Shown: piece by piece, positions 1 through 7,714 of the stretch
Numbering within the stretch: the first letter of the stretch is position 1
Layout: each line of letters starts with the position of its first letter
Assembly: GCA_027036775.1 (NCBI GenBank)
Contig: JALWDS010000004.1
Coordinates: forward strand, 113,102 to 177,101
Direction of reading: 5' to 3'
From: Archaeoglobaceae archaeon
GTDB lineage: Archaea; Halobacteriota; Archaeoglobi; Archaeoglobales; Archaeoglobaceae
Length of the DNA stretch: 64,000 nucleotides
The notes under the pieces: generated by a model
What the model was told of the DNA's origin: nothing
Databases searched by the model: none
Seen by the model: the letters and a program-made list of their open reading frames with translations, nothing else
Made by a program: the position numbers and the translations under genes

Positions 1-454
1 TTATTCTGAAACCTACGGTTTCCCCTTGACTCCAAATACCGTCCGATTTGTAACCTATCTCTCCTAAGTATCTGCTGTAATGGTTCGGATTTTCGTCGAT
101 TAGATCGTCTCCTACGACGGAGTCATCGGGCAGTTTGTTGATTCCAACACCGAACTTCCAAGGGAAGTTTTGAAGGGTGCAAGACTCAACCTTACCACCG
201 TGAAGGACTGTTAACAAAATCTTAACATCCTTAACCTTCAAAGGATCGCCGGCAACGTGTCTTAGAATTACCACTTGGTCGTGGTATATTTTCCCATTTC
301 CCTCAGTGACTTTATCTATTTTTATTTTCACAAAGGTTGGCTTTGAGACCTCAAAATCGCCAACGTAGTGGAACGCTACGTATGCAAATGAAAAGGTTAA
401 TGCGAGAATTATGGTCACCTGCAGAACTTGACTAACTCCTCTCGACGATTTCAT
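1..454 (-). CDS. type IV pilin-like protein, partial (runs off the left edge)
   Basis: The minus strand is open from an ATG at 452-454 to base 1, giving 151 residues without a stop. The N-terminus has a class III (type IV prepilin) signal: a short basic stretch ending in SSRG, then VSQVLQVTIILALTFSF, a hydrophobic helix as in archaeal pilins. The prepilin peptidase would cut after the Gly. The rest is a hydrophilic beta-rich head of the kind seen in archaeal pilin N-domain (DUF1628-like) proteins. The start lies inside the 3' end of the upstream lipoprotein gene (23-nt overlap), so the two are probably translationally coupled. The C-terminus is outside the window. Role as a pilus or pseudopilin subunit is inferred from the signal and from the secretion ATPase and platform genes nearby. 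Confidence 0.7.
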   Translation of the reverse strand, partial: MKSSRGVSQVLQVTIILALTFSFAYVAFHYVGDFEVSKPTFVKIKIDKVTEGNGKIYHDQVVILRHVAGDPLKVKDVKILLTVLHGGKVESCTLQNFPWKFGVGINKLPDDSVVGDDLIDENPNHYSRYLGEIGYKSDGIWSQGETVGFRI

Positions 455-1106
455 ACTTCGTCAAGTTGAAGTCCTCGGCCTTACCCAACTCTATGTTCTT
501 CAGAGCGGTAACGATAGAGGCCTTGTATTTTGGAATATCTATCTCCGCTTTGATCGGAATACCGTTGTTCACGTAAACCCTAACCTTAACCCAACCCAAA
601 AGCGGATCGTTTAATTGATACTCGTATGCGTCGCAACTTACGGACGTGTTGTTGAACTGCACCTCCTTCTTACCTAAATAGGTAACGTTTTCCGCCTTTT
701 TGATGGAGTCAACGACGGTTTTCATCGTTACTATGGGTAGGCCTTCGTATCTGACGATGGAGTTGAGGGGTTTGAACCTGTAAACGTAGTTTGACACCGT
801 AGGCATGAAGACGTAGTATTCGCCACCTTCGTCAATCAAAACGGCGTTTGTTATTGCCCTTTTCAGCCTAACATACATCGGATTTTCGCAAGTCGTTTTC
901 AGGTCCTTAAACCTCACGATCGTTTTGTTACCCAAAACGTCCAGAGTAAAGGTGTAATTGACTTGGCAACCCATTATCTTTAGGGAATAGCTGTCCGCCC
1001 TGAAGTTGTCGGGTAGGTTTGCATTGAGAGAGTGGCTCAATTTGCTCGTGGTTTGAATGCAAAAACAGAGAGAAATTGCAAGTAGCAACACCGCAAGCTT
1101 TCTCAT
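432..1106 (-). CDS. putative lipoprotein, LolA/RseB-like fold suspected
   Basis: A 224-residue protein with a hydrophobic N-terminal segment ending in LCFC, consistent with a lipoprotein-type signal whose Cys (about residue 16) could be lipidated. The mature part has alternating beta-strand character and phrases such as YYVFMPTVSNYVYRF and GIPIKAEIDIP that resemble archaeal LolA-like outer-membrane-lipoprotein-sorting homologues. I infer this from its general look, not from a diagnostic motif. It is the first gene of a minus-strand pair with the pilin-like gene that overlaps its 3' end, and it is transcribed away from the small calcium-motif genes at 1188. Treat as an exported protein of unknown function linked to the pilus locus. 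Confidence 0.6.
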   Translation of the reverse strand: MRKLAVLLLAISLCFCIQTTSKLSHSLNANLPDNFRADSYSLKIMGCQVNYTFTLDVLGNKTIVRFKDLKTTCENPMYVRLKRAITNAVLIDEGGEYYVFMPTVSNYVYRFKPLNSIVRYEGLPIVTMKTVVDSIKKAENVTYLGKKEVQFNNTSVSCDAYEYQLNDPLLGWVKVRVYVNNGIPIKAEIDIPKYKASIVTALKNIELGKAEDFNLTKYEIVERS

Positions 1107-1187
1107 GGTTGTTTATGGTTAAAAAGTTTTGATATAGTTTTCGATTGGGGGAAATCTTTAAATATTTAAGGTTATATAATATTTATT

Positions 1188-1490
1188 GTGAAGTGGAGGT
1201 TCGTGATTCCGGTGCTCGTGATGGGAATGCTATTGGGTAACGTGCACGTCTCAAAGTTCAATCCGCTCTCGGAAGACTCGAACGGCAACGGTATTCCAGA
1301 CATCCTCGAAGGACACGTCTTAGTTTACAGCTTCGTCGTTCCAGTGGTTGCGACTTGCACCATTACCGCTTTGATATTCTACGTAGCCTTCGCCTCGGAA
1401 CACGTGTTGAAGGAGGGCAGAGATTACAGGGGCAACATCGACTTGATCGTGAAGGTTTTCAAGTCCAAGTATAGGGAGGTGATCGTATGA
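1188..1490 (+). CDS. small membrane protein with a calcium-loop motif
   Basis: A 100-residue protein starting at GTG. It has an N-terminal signal or anchor helix, then one thrombospondin-type-3/dockerin-like calcium loop (DSNGNGIPDI, about residues 30-39), then a second transmembrane helix (about residues 47-70) and a basic C-terminal tail. A TATA-like element (tttaaatatt, near 1157-1167) lies about 25 nt upstream, so the message may be leaderless. It overlaps the next gene by four bases. The next gene carries a similar Leu-Ser-Glu-Asp + calcium-loop stretch, so the two look like diverged duplicates feeding into the vWA protein gene. Function unknown; calcium binding is inferred from the motif alone. 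Confidence 0.6.
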   Translation: MKWRFVIPVLVMGMLLGNVHVSKFNPLSEDSNGNGIPDILEGHVLVYSFVVPVVATCTITALIFYVAFASEHVLKEGRDYRGNIDLIVKVFKSKYREVIV

Positions 1491-1738
1491 GGGTGTGGGC
1501 TATTTTCGGTCTGTTTTTGATTTTGTGTGCGGTCGGTGTCGTTTTGGCTAAATCGATTAATAACGTGCTTTCCGAAGATGCAGACGGTGACGGAATGCCC
1601 ACCATTGTCGAAAAGGCCGTTGGAACCAATCCCAACGATCCGTTGAGCTGTATTACTGTTAAAGGAATTAGCTACGTTGAAAGCAATAACACCAGTATCT
1701 TGATTGAAGTCGCCAACGTGACCGTGGGAGGTGGGTGA
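1487..1738 (+). CDS. small exported protein with a thrombospondin type 3 calcium motif
   Basis: An 83-residue protein with an N-terminal signal or anchor helix (AIFGLFLILCAVGVVLA) and then a textbook thrombospondin type-3 loop, DADGDGMPTIVEKAVGTNPND (about residues 31-51 are acidic/Gly/Asn-rich). The end is short and beta-like with Asn-glycosylation sequons. A strong ribosome-binding site (ggaggtgat) lies directly before the ATG, and the gene overlaps both neighbours by four bases, so it is co-translated with the 1188 gene and the large vWA protein. It may serve as a calcium-dependent partner or anchor of that protein; this is inference from operon structure. Confidence 0.6.
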   Translation: MRVWAIFGLFLILCAVGVVLAKSINNVLSEDADGDGMPTIVEKAVGTNPNDPLSCITVKGISYVESNNTSILIEVANVTVGGG

Positions 1739-1740
1739 AG

Positions 1741-4700
1741 ATGAAGGGGTTTAAAATTTTCGTCTTTGCAATGATAACGATTGCACTGTTAATTCCGGCG
1801 GTTTACGCCGAGCAGGTTAAGTTGGGAGTGGACATTTATCCCCAAAGCGTTTACGAGGGTGGAACGGCAAAGGTTTCGATAAACGTTAGCGGTGCGTCGG
1901 AAAGCCAAGTTCAAACGATACCCGTGGACGTTATGCTCGTAATGGACTGCTCTGGCTCGATGTATAGATACGGTAACATAATAAGCGGACCTTACAACGT
2001 CACCCTGAAGACGAGTTGGAGGAAGATCGGAGAGTTCAGATTAAACAAAACCTCGAACGTCGAAGTGATGTTGCAGACCCTACCGGGCAGAGGTCTGGGT
2101 GCGGATTGGTATGTCGAACCTTACGACCTATTCGAAGTTTACCTAAAGAACAAGGATGAGGGTTGGACAACACCGATAGGTTACGGATACTCCGTAGTTA
2201 GATACATCGATGTTCCACCGGGGAACTACGAGGTTTACGCAAAGCTTTACTACTACGATAGATACTATACACAGCCGAACAGAGTTTTCGCAATTGAACT
2301 ACCTCCAGTAAGAATCGACTCCGCGAAGCAATCCGCAAAGGCTTTCGTTGATATACTGAAGGACAACGACAGAGTTGGACTCGTCAGGTTTGGTGAAGGG
2401 GCAAGCCTCTTGGTAGGTTTAACTTCGAACAAGAACTACGTTAAAAGAAAGATCGATAGACTCTACCCAGATGGCGGAACGCCGATGGGCGACGCCTTAA
2501 AGCTGGCCATAAATCATCTGATAAAGAGGGGTAGAAGCAACGCAGTCAAAGTTATACTACTATTCACAGACGGTTGGTGGAACGAAGGTTGCAATCCGAT
2601 CAAACAGGCTTACAGAGCTAAGAGGAAAGGTATAATAATCTACACGATCGGATGGGGCGCGGTAAACGATGCGGAACTCAAGAAGATTGCGGAAATAACT
2701 GGCGGTAAATACTACTACGCCACGACGAGTGAGGAGCTACGGAGCATATACGAAAAGCTGGCAAAGAGGTTGTCGAACATAACAGCCAAGAACGTTAGAG
2801 TTGAGGTTAACTTAAACAACAACGTAGAATACTCGAATCCAAGCGTAAAACCAAGCGGTAACGGTCTCGTTTGGGATATCGGAACTCTATCTGAAAACGA
2901 AACTTGGAACGTCAGCTTCAACGTTAAACCGTTGGTCGATCCAAACACACCTACGACATACAACATAGGCGATGTAGTCGTCAGTTACAGTTGGAACGGT
3001 AGGAGTATGGTGGTATCAAAACCGTTACAGCTGACGGTCATACCCGTTAAACCGGAGAGTATAGTTGCAGAAGCTAACAGGACTACGATAAACGAATTAG
3101 AGACAGTCAGGATAAACGTCTCGGTTTTCACGAACGAGGAGTTGAGCGGTAAGGTCGCTGTAAGGCCCAAAGTGTTAAACGTCAACGGCGGTGAGTTTAC
3201 GGTGTTCATATTCGATACCAACGTAGATACGGGCACGATAACGATAACCAAGATAAACGGCGAGAGCGTTAACGTGAAGCCCCTCTGGGCGAAGAGATGT
3301 AGGATCAAGACGATTGCAAAGTTCGACAGAAGTGACGTAAGGGATTATCTCAGCGTAGGATACAACACGTTCACCGTAAGCTGGAGAGATGCGGAAGGTA
3401 ACTACCACGAGGGCAGTGCTACGGTGAAGGTCGTAAACAATAATCAGCACGGATGCAACTGTCACAAGAAGTGGTCCAAATTCGAATTGAGCGGTGAAAG
3501 ATACAACTTAACTTGGAGTTCTTCAGAAGAGCTCAACGATACGAATACGAAATACGTTAACTTCAACTTCGACGAGGAAACTCTAACCGGAACTCTCATC
3601 TGGACTCCGAGTCAGGACTTCGTGAAGCATCCCAAGACCAGCGATAGCGTGACGTTCACATTCTACTTGAAGGACGAGAACGGCAACGTTTTGAACAGCA
3701 CGAGCGTTACGATAACGATTAACGACGTCAACAGAAAGCCGATTGTAGAAATTACTCCGAAAACGGTTACGGTAAACGAAGGGGAATCGATGACACCCGT
3801 AACGATAAAGGTCAATGATGAGGACGGAGACAACGTAAACGTTACTGCGGAGAACTTGCCAGACTGGGCCAATATAGCTAAAGTAACCGCTACAACTTGG
3901 GAAATTACGGGAACCCCAAGCTACGACGATGCTGGAGAATACGCAGTGACGATTAAGGTCAGCGACGGCATCGATACGATAACGGAAGGTGTCAATATTA
4001 CGGTCAACAACGTAAATAGACCGCCGATAATAGATGAAATCGAAGGTAAAACTGTTTACAACGAAACGGAGACTGTTAAACTGAAGATAATAGCACACGA
4101 CCCAGATGGAGACACCATAACCTACGGTAAGAATGTGACGTTTGGAACCATGAACGGTAACGTGTTCACGTGGACACCGAGCTACGACTTCGTAAGGCAT
4201 CCAGATAGAAGTAAAACGGTTACGATAACGTTCACCGTTAAGGACAAATACGGAGCTGAGAACAGCACGAGCGTTACGATAACGGTTAACGACGTCAACA
4301 GAAAGCCGATTGTAAGGATCACACCAGACAAGAGCGAAGTAAACGTGAGCGAAAACGTTACGTTCACGGTTCAAGTAATCGACTTGGACAACGACGCGAT
4401 GAAGGTCACGTTAGATTTCGGCGACGGTAAAGTCAAAACCATGCAGTTACAAAACGGTAGCGTAGAAACGTTCCAGCACGCATACGATAGCGAAGGTAAA
4501 CACACGGTTAAACTGACCGTCGATGACGGATTCGGTGGAATCAACGAAACCAACGTCACGATAACGGTCAATAAGCCCAAAGAAAACGGTAGTAATGGAG
4601 GAGGTTCTGGCGGAGGAGGCAATGGAGGTTCAACTCCACCGTCTCTTGACAACGTGAAACCGTTTATCTCTGGTAGTGGACCCTACGTCGGAGAGCCGAT

Positions 4701-5028
4701 CTACATCTACATCATAAACGAGACATACTACAAGGAGCAGGAGCATAAGGATGAGTTCAGCAACCTCAAGGGAGCCATCAAGATTTACGTGAACGTAACT
4801 GACGTAACGAGTGAAAACGCCGAAAAGTATTACGTAAACGTTACCGTGAACGGAGTCGAAATCTACAACGACACATTGGAGGGATTGATCGACAATCACT
4901 ACTTAAAGACCGTATTCGTTCCGATGAAACCCATAAGATACGACGTATGTGCGAACATATTCAACTCGACAAAGGTAGTCGATAGCGGTTGCACAAACGT
5001 CTCGGTTGGAGTTAGGAAGGTAACCTAA
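1741..5028 (+). CDS. large secreted vWA/Ig-like/PKD adhesin-like protein
   Basis: 1,096 residues from the ATG at 1741, which has ggaggtg seven bases upstream; a GTG at 1735 is the alternative. Order of parts: Sec signal (about 1-23); vWA domain with a complete MIDAS (DCSGS at 69-73, Thr 247 in GGTPMGD, Asp 277 in FTDG); an extra segment of about 110 residues (about 80-193) inserted between the first MIDAS motif and the following helix; strand-rich domains; two related cadherin/Ig-like modules (WTPS.DFV.HP... ending in NDVNRKPIV); a PKD domain (DFGDGK ... YDSEGKHTVKLTVDDG); a Gly/Ser/Asn linker near 950; and a C-terminal domain with many glycosylation sequons. There is no C-terminal membrane helix. 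It is probably a metal-dependent surface adhesin working with the pilus, as inferred from the pilus genes on both sides. Confidence 0.8.
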   Translation: MKGFKIFVFAMITIALLIPAVYAEQVKLGVDIYPQSVYEGGTAKVSINVSGASESQVQTIPVDVMLVMDCSGSMYRYGNIISGPYNVTLKTSWRKIGEFRLNKTSNVEVMLQTLPGRGLGADWYVEPYDLFEVYLKNKDEGWTTPIGYGYSVVRYIDVPPGNYEVYAKLYYYDRYYTQPNRVFAIELPPVRIDSAKQSAKAFVDILKDNDRVGLVRFGEGASLLVGLTSNKNYVKRKIDRLYPDGGTPMGDALKLAINHLIKRGRSNAVKVILLFTDGWWNEGCNPIKQAYRAKRKGIIIYTIGWGAVNDAELKKIAEITGGKYYYATTSEELRSIYEKLAKRLSNITAKNVRVEVNLNNNVEYSNPSVKPSGNGLVWDIGTLSENETWNVSFNVKPLVDPNTPTTYNIGDVVVSYSWNGRSMVVSKPLQLTVIPVKPESIVAEANRTTINELETVRINVSVFTNEELSGKVAVRPKVLNVNGGEFTVFIFDTNVDTGTITITKINGESVNVKPLWAKRCRIKTIAKFDRSDVRDYLSVGYNTFTVSWRDAEGNYHEGSATVKVVNNNQHGCNCHKKWSKFELSGERYNLTWSSSEELNDTNTKYVNFNFDEETLTGTLIWTPSQDFVKHPKTSDSVTFTFYLKDENGNVLNSTSVTITINDVNRKPIVEITPKTVTVNEGESMTPVTIKVNDEDGDNVNVTAENLPDWANIAKVTATTWEITGTPSYDDAGEYAVTIKVSDGIDTITEGVNITVNNVNRPPIIDEIEGKTVYNETETVKLKIIAHDPDGDTITYGKNVTFGTMNGNVFTWTPSYDFVRHPDRSKTVTITFTVKDKYGAENSTSVTITVNDVNRKPIVRITPDKSEVNVSENVTFTVQVIDLDNDAMKVTLDFGDGKVKTMQLQNGSVETFQHAYDSEGKHTVKLTVDDGFGGINETNVTITVNKPKENGSNGGGSGGGGNGGSTPPSLDNVKPFISGSGPYVGEPIYIYIINETYYKEQEHKDEFSNLKGAIKIYVNVTDVTSENAEKYYVNVTVNGVEIYNDTLEGLIDNHYLKTVFVPMKPIRYDVCANIFNSTKVVDSGCTNVSVGVRKVT
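3694..3747 (+). repeat. 54-bp intragenic direct repeat, copy 1
   Basis: Within the vWA/PKD gene. Matches 4261-4314 with a single substitution (att versus gtt codon). It encodes the end of one Ig-like module and the linker into the next. The flanking modules are clearly paralogous at protein level but much more diverged in DNA. Confidence 0.9.
4261..4314 (+). repeat. 54-bp intragenic direct repeat, copy 2
   Basis: Second copy, 567 bp downstream of the first and in the same reading frame. Unequal recombination between the two would delete or add exactly 189 codons in frame. Confidence 0.9.
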
Positions 5029-5059
5029 AAATTAAATTTTTAATATTTTTAATTTATTT
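5029..5059. terminator. AT-rich bidirectional terminator between convergent genes
   Basis: The 31 bases between the stop of the vWA gene and the stop of the convergent pilin operon are almost only A and T, with T-runs on both strands, as expected for archaeal intrinsic termination in both directions. Confidence 0.5.
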
Positions 5060-5725
5060 TTACCTCACCGAAACGTTACAAAAGGTCACTATGCCGTTTT
5101 TCAACGAAATCTCCAGAGTTTTACCATTCTGCTGAACGTTGAAATCCAAAGAACGTTTAAAAGCTTTGAGCAAACCATCGTCTTCAAAAGTTATGTTCAC
5201 GCTTGCCACGTTTTTAACACTGCGCGAGCATCCCTCGTTCTTTATAAGAATCTGTTTCAATCCGCTGAAGGCCAAGCTTCCCGAGACGTTTACAATTCTA
5301 ACGTAGGACCTGGACCCGTTTAAGAAAGGGGGCTTGGTTACCGCAATGCAATCGTTACCGAAGCATTCCACGACCGTCCCCAAAACTAAGTAAATCCTAT
5401 CGTTCCCCATTCGATAGACCAAAGCGTTTACGTCGTAATTTTTAGAGTCGAAGCTGATGTTTCCTACTTTCTCCGTGTAAACGACTCCCCTCTTAACGTT
5501 CAAGTTCACGACCTTTTCGGGCGTTACGTTCGTCGATGCGGATAGAAAGATATCTTTGAGAACTAAGAATTCACCCTCCATGACCTTGAAGTTGGCGTAG
5601 TTTTCGTAGTCGTTTATCCTCGGCATGGCCTCCATGTATATGACGCTGAGCAGGAACGCTATCATTCCGAAGAGGAGTATGTATCCGTAGATTTCAGAAA
5701 CTCCTACCTGCTCACGTTTATCCAT
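5060..5725 (-). CDS. pilin-like protein with class III signal
   Basis: 221 residues. The N-terminus (MDKREQVGVSEIYGYILLFGM) has a charged leader, a Gly, a VSE-type mature start and a long hydrophobic helix, the hallmark of archaeal type IV pilin-like proteins processed by a prepilin peptidase. The head is beta-rich and contains Cys residues that could form a disulfide (one pair lies in CFGNDC). It is the last gene of a five-gene minus-strand set and overlaps the 5704 gene by 22 nt. Likely a minor pilin or pseudopilin. No close family name can be assigned from sequence reading. Confidence 0.65.
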   Translation of the reverse strand: MDKREQVGVSEIYGYILLFGMIAFLLSVIYMEAMPRINDYENYANFKVMEGEFLVLKDIFLSASTNVTPEKVVNLNVKRGVVYTEKVGNISFDSKNYDVNALVYRMGNDRIYLVLGTVVECFGNDCIAVTKPPFLNGSRSYVRIVNVSGSLAFSGLKQILIKNEGCSRSVKNVASVNITFEDDGLLKAFKRSLDFNVQQNGKTLEISLKNGIVTFCNVSVR

Positions 5726-6096
5726 AGCACACCTACCCCCGTGTAGTTCAAACTCGAATTCAACTCACTCTTTATACCGCTCATGTAAACGCAAAAACTG
5801 TTTACGCCAATCACGCAAACGCTTTCGTTCTCGTATTTCACATCGTAAGGTTCCCCTGCGATCTGACTCGGAACGATCATCCTATAACTTAAAGATACGT
5901 TGTGAGGTAGAAATACGACCGCACCGAAGAGGTTGTTCGCAACCGCGTTTGCAACGTCGTTCGTTCCCGACTGAAAGGTTATAGACCTCCCGACTTCGTC
6001 GAGAGTGTTGCTCAAACTCTTGACGGAGAAGTAAAGCATGGAGAGCATCATTAGGGCTATGATTAGAAATATTATAACGCCCTGCCCCCTACCCAT
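5704..6096 (-). CDS. small pilin-like protein
   Basis: 130 residues beginning MGRGQGVIIFLIIALMMLSM: a very short leader with a Gly-Gln junction, typical of archaeal class III signals, followed by a transmembrane helix. The rest is a short globular domain with three to four Asn-glycosylation sequons and a pair of Cys (CVIGVNSFCVYM) likely to be disulfide-bonded outside the cell. Fourth of five genes in the pilin operon, four bases from its upstream neighbour and overlapping the downstream one. Minor pilin/pseudopilin by inference. Confidence 0.6.
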   Translation of the reverse strand: MGRGQGVIIFLIIALMMLSMLYFSVKSLSNTLDEVGRSITFQSGTNDVANAVANNLFGAVVFLPHNVSLSYRMIVPSQIAGEPYDVKYENESVCVIGVNSFCVYMSGIKSELNSSLNYTGVGVLWINVSR

Positions 6097-6100
6097 CCGA

Positions 6101-6484
6101 TCACCTCGAAATCAACTTGTTGTTAAACGTTACGTTCAAGTTCACCGTTCTGAGCGAACCGTTTATGTGGAGTATGCTTACGCGTTGAGCCAAAGTTTCG
6201 TTGTAAAACGTCAAATTTAGGTCGTATCCGTGTCTCGCAAATATTTCGGAGAGGTATTCCGATAGTTTTTCGTTGTTTTTCGTGTAGTTCCAATCTCCGT
6301 GTTTGTAGGACCTCGCGATCTCGTGAAAGATCATCCTTATCTCGTAGTAGGGTATGTTAATTCCTTTGGAAACTTCGTATCCCGACGTCATCACCTCGTT
6401 CAAGTAGATGGAGAGCATAACCACCGTAAACGAAAAGATCAAGGCGAAAGTCAAGAAAAGCTGACCCTTAGACGAACCAAACAT
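6101..6484 (-). CDS. small pilin-like protein
   Basis: 127 residues starting MFGSSKGQLFLTFALIFSF, a KG/Q class III signal junction and hydrophobic helix. The remainder is mixed helical and strand with sequons and no Cys. Overlaps the upstream 6468 gene by 17 nt, so translation is likely coupled. Third gene of the pilin operon. Function as a minor pilin is inferred from the signal and the operon. Confidence 0.6.
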   Translation of the reverse strand: MFGSSKGQLFLTFALIFSFTVVMLSIYLNEVMTSGYEVSKGINIPYYEIRMIFHEIARSYKHGDWNYTKNNEKLSEYLSEIFARHGYDLNLTFYNETLAQRVSILHINGSLRTVNLNVTFNNKLISR

Positions 6485-6914
6485 ACAGCCTCACCTCGTA
6501 AACGGAATCGTTAACTATCAAAACGGTAAAACTCGAAACGACATCACCGTTTCTGGGTAGTGGATATCCTGCGGAACATACCTTTCTGTAATTGTCGCTC
6601 ACGTTGAATACCGTTAGGTTCGTTCCTATCGAGAGGTTTTCGAGGAGGGGGTCAGATAAGTTGCCTTTGAAGTAACCTTTAAGGCCGTTCCAATTCTTGT
6701 GCCTGATGTAGTAGGTCAATATGCTTTCGGAACTATTGTTCTCTATCGTTAGAAGCGTTAGTATGTCGTCCGCATACTTCTTCAGCTGAAGGTTTCTGTA
6801 GTTGGAAATTCCGCTCTTGGGGTTAGGTATGGACATCGCGACGAACAGGGTGGTCAGTATTATTACGGAAGCTATTATGGCCTCAAGGGTGTGAACCTGC
6901 CCCCTACCAGACAT
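6468..6914 (-). CDS. pilin-like protein
   Basis: 148 residues starting MSGRGQVHTLEAIIASVIIL. The RG/Q junction, the conserved Glu about six residues into the mature protein and the hydrophobic helix are the features type IV pilins use for processing and assembly. The head contains two widely spaced Cys. Second gene of the operon; overlaps the 6904 gene by 11 nt and the 6101 gene by 17 nt. Because it keeps the mature-position acidic residue, it is a reasonable candidate for the main assembling pilin, but this is inference. Confidence 0.65.
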   Translation of the reverse strand: MSGRGQVHTLEAIIASVIILTTLFVAMSIPNPKSGISNYRNLQLKKYADDILTLLTIENNSSESILTYYIRHKNWNGLKGYFKGNLSDPLLENLSIGTNLTVFNVSDNYRKVCSAGYPLPRNGDVVSSFTVLIVNDSVYEVRLYVWFV

Positions 6915-7644
6915 AGACCACCAACCTCCTTAGGGAAGTAGAGTTTAGGCAGTTCATCGAGCCTTTGTCCAAACACTCGTAGTATTCCCTGTCCAAAACG
7001 ACCAACCTCTCAAATTTGGCAACTTCCCCGTAGCTTGGGATTGGATAGCCAATCTGACACGTGGATTTACCACACTTACACACCGTCCCGTTTAAATATC
7101 TCAAGGAGATGTTGTAGCGGTAGTAGGTGGAGTTCAGGGTTAGGAGTATGGATAAGTTCCTCAAGAGCTCCTCCCCGCCTTGACCTCTAAACCTATTGCT
7201 GGCGCTCCACCAAGAAATGTTGAAGAAATTTTCGACCTTGGTTTTGTTCAAGACGTTCGGATTGCACCTCTCGTAACTCGTGTAAATTCTGTAGGGATCG
7301 GCCAATCCTATCCTCTTTATCGTCGTGTTTATTTCGTAGTCTTTACCTATCGCATCGTACCAATCCTCCGATGAAGAGTTTATAGACCCATTTACCTCCC
7401 AGTCCGCGCTGAGGGTGGCGTTATACTTTCCTGTGGTTTTGTTGTATCTTATGTTCGTCAAGTTCAATCCCGCGTCTTCGGACAGAAGCGTGGAAATCCT
7501 GTATGCACATCCGTATATGTCGAACCTTCCGTAGTGCGGTGTGAAGGCTGAGATGGCACTGTAAAAGGCGAAAGTCGTTACGAGTATGAACACGCCGATT
7601 GCAATTACAAAATCAACCGAATACTGCCCTCTATTGTTCCACAT
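6904..7644 (-). CDS. pilin-like protein, first gene of the pilin operon
   Basis: 246 residues starting MWNNRGQYSVDFVIAIGVFILV, again an RG/Q class III junction with an acidic residue (Asp) in the early mature region and a hydrophobic helix. The large extracellular head has about eight Cys, including the cluster CKCGKSTC, so several disulfides or a metal site are possible. It is the promoter-proximal gene of the minus-strand operon and is divergent from the secretion ATPase at 7715. The unusually Cys-rich head suggests a tip or minor subunit rather than a filament subunit; this is inference. Confidence 0.65.
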   Translation of the reverse strand: MWNNRGQYSVDFVIAIGVFILVTTFAFYSAISAFTPHYGRFDIYGCAYRISTLLSEDAGLNLTNIRYNKTTGKYNATLSADWEVNGSINSSSEDWYDAIGKDYEINTTIKRIGLADPYRIYTSYERCNPNVLNKTKVENFFNISWWSASNRFRGQGGEELLRNLSILLTLNSTYYRYNISLRYLNGTVCKCGKSTCQIGYPIPSYGEVAKFERLVVLDREYYECLDKGSMNCLNSTSLRRLVVYVW

Positions 7645-7679
7645 CTCAAGCGTCTTCTTACGGTTTGATAACGGTTTCG

Positions 7680-7714
7680 CAAACGATATATATTCTTGGA
7701 GTTAGATAACTTCG
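7680..7714 (+). promoter_or_regulatory. promoter of the pilus ATPase operon
   Basis: A TATA box (gatatatatt) at about 7684-7693 stands about 25 nt before the ATG at 7715, which is the archaeal spacing for a leaderless message. Confidence 0.55.

Noticed and set aside
3583..4374. Long (263-residue) minus-strand ORF inside the vWA/PKD gene
   Set aside because: Composition is that of an antisense shadow (Arg/Tyr/Val-rich) and the plus-strand protein has clear domains; no start signal.
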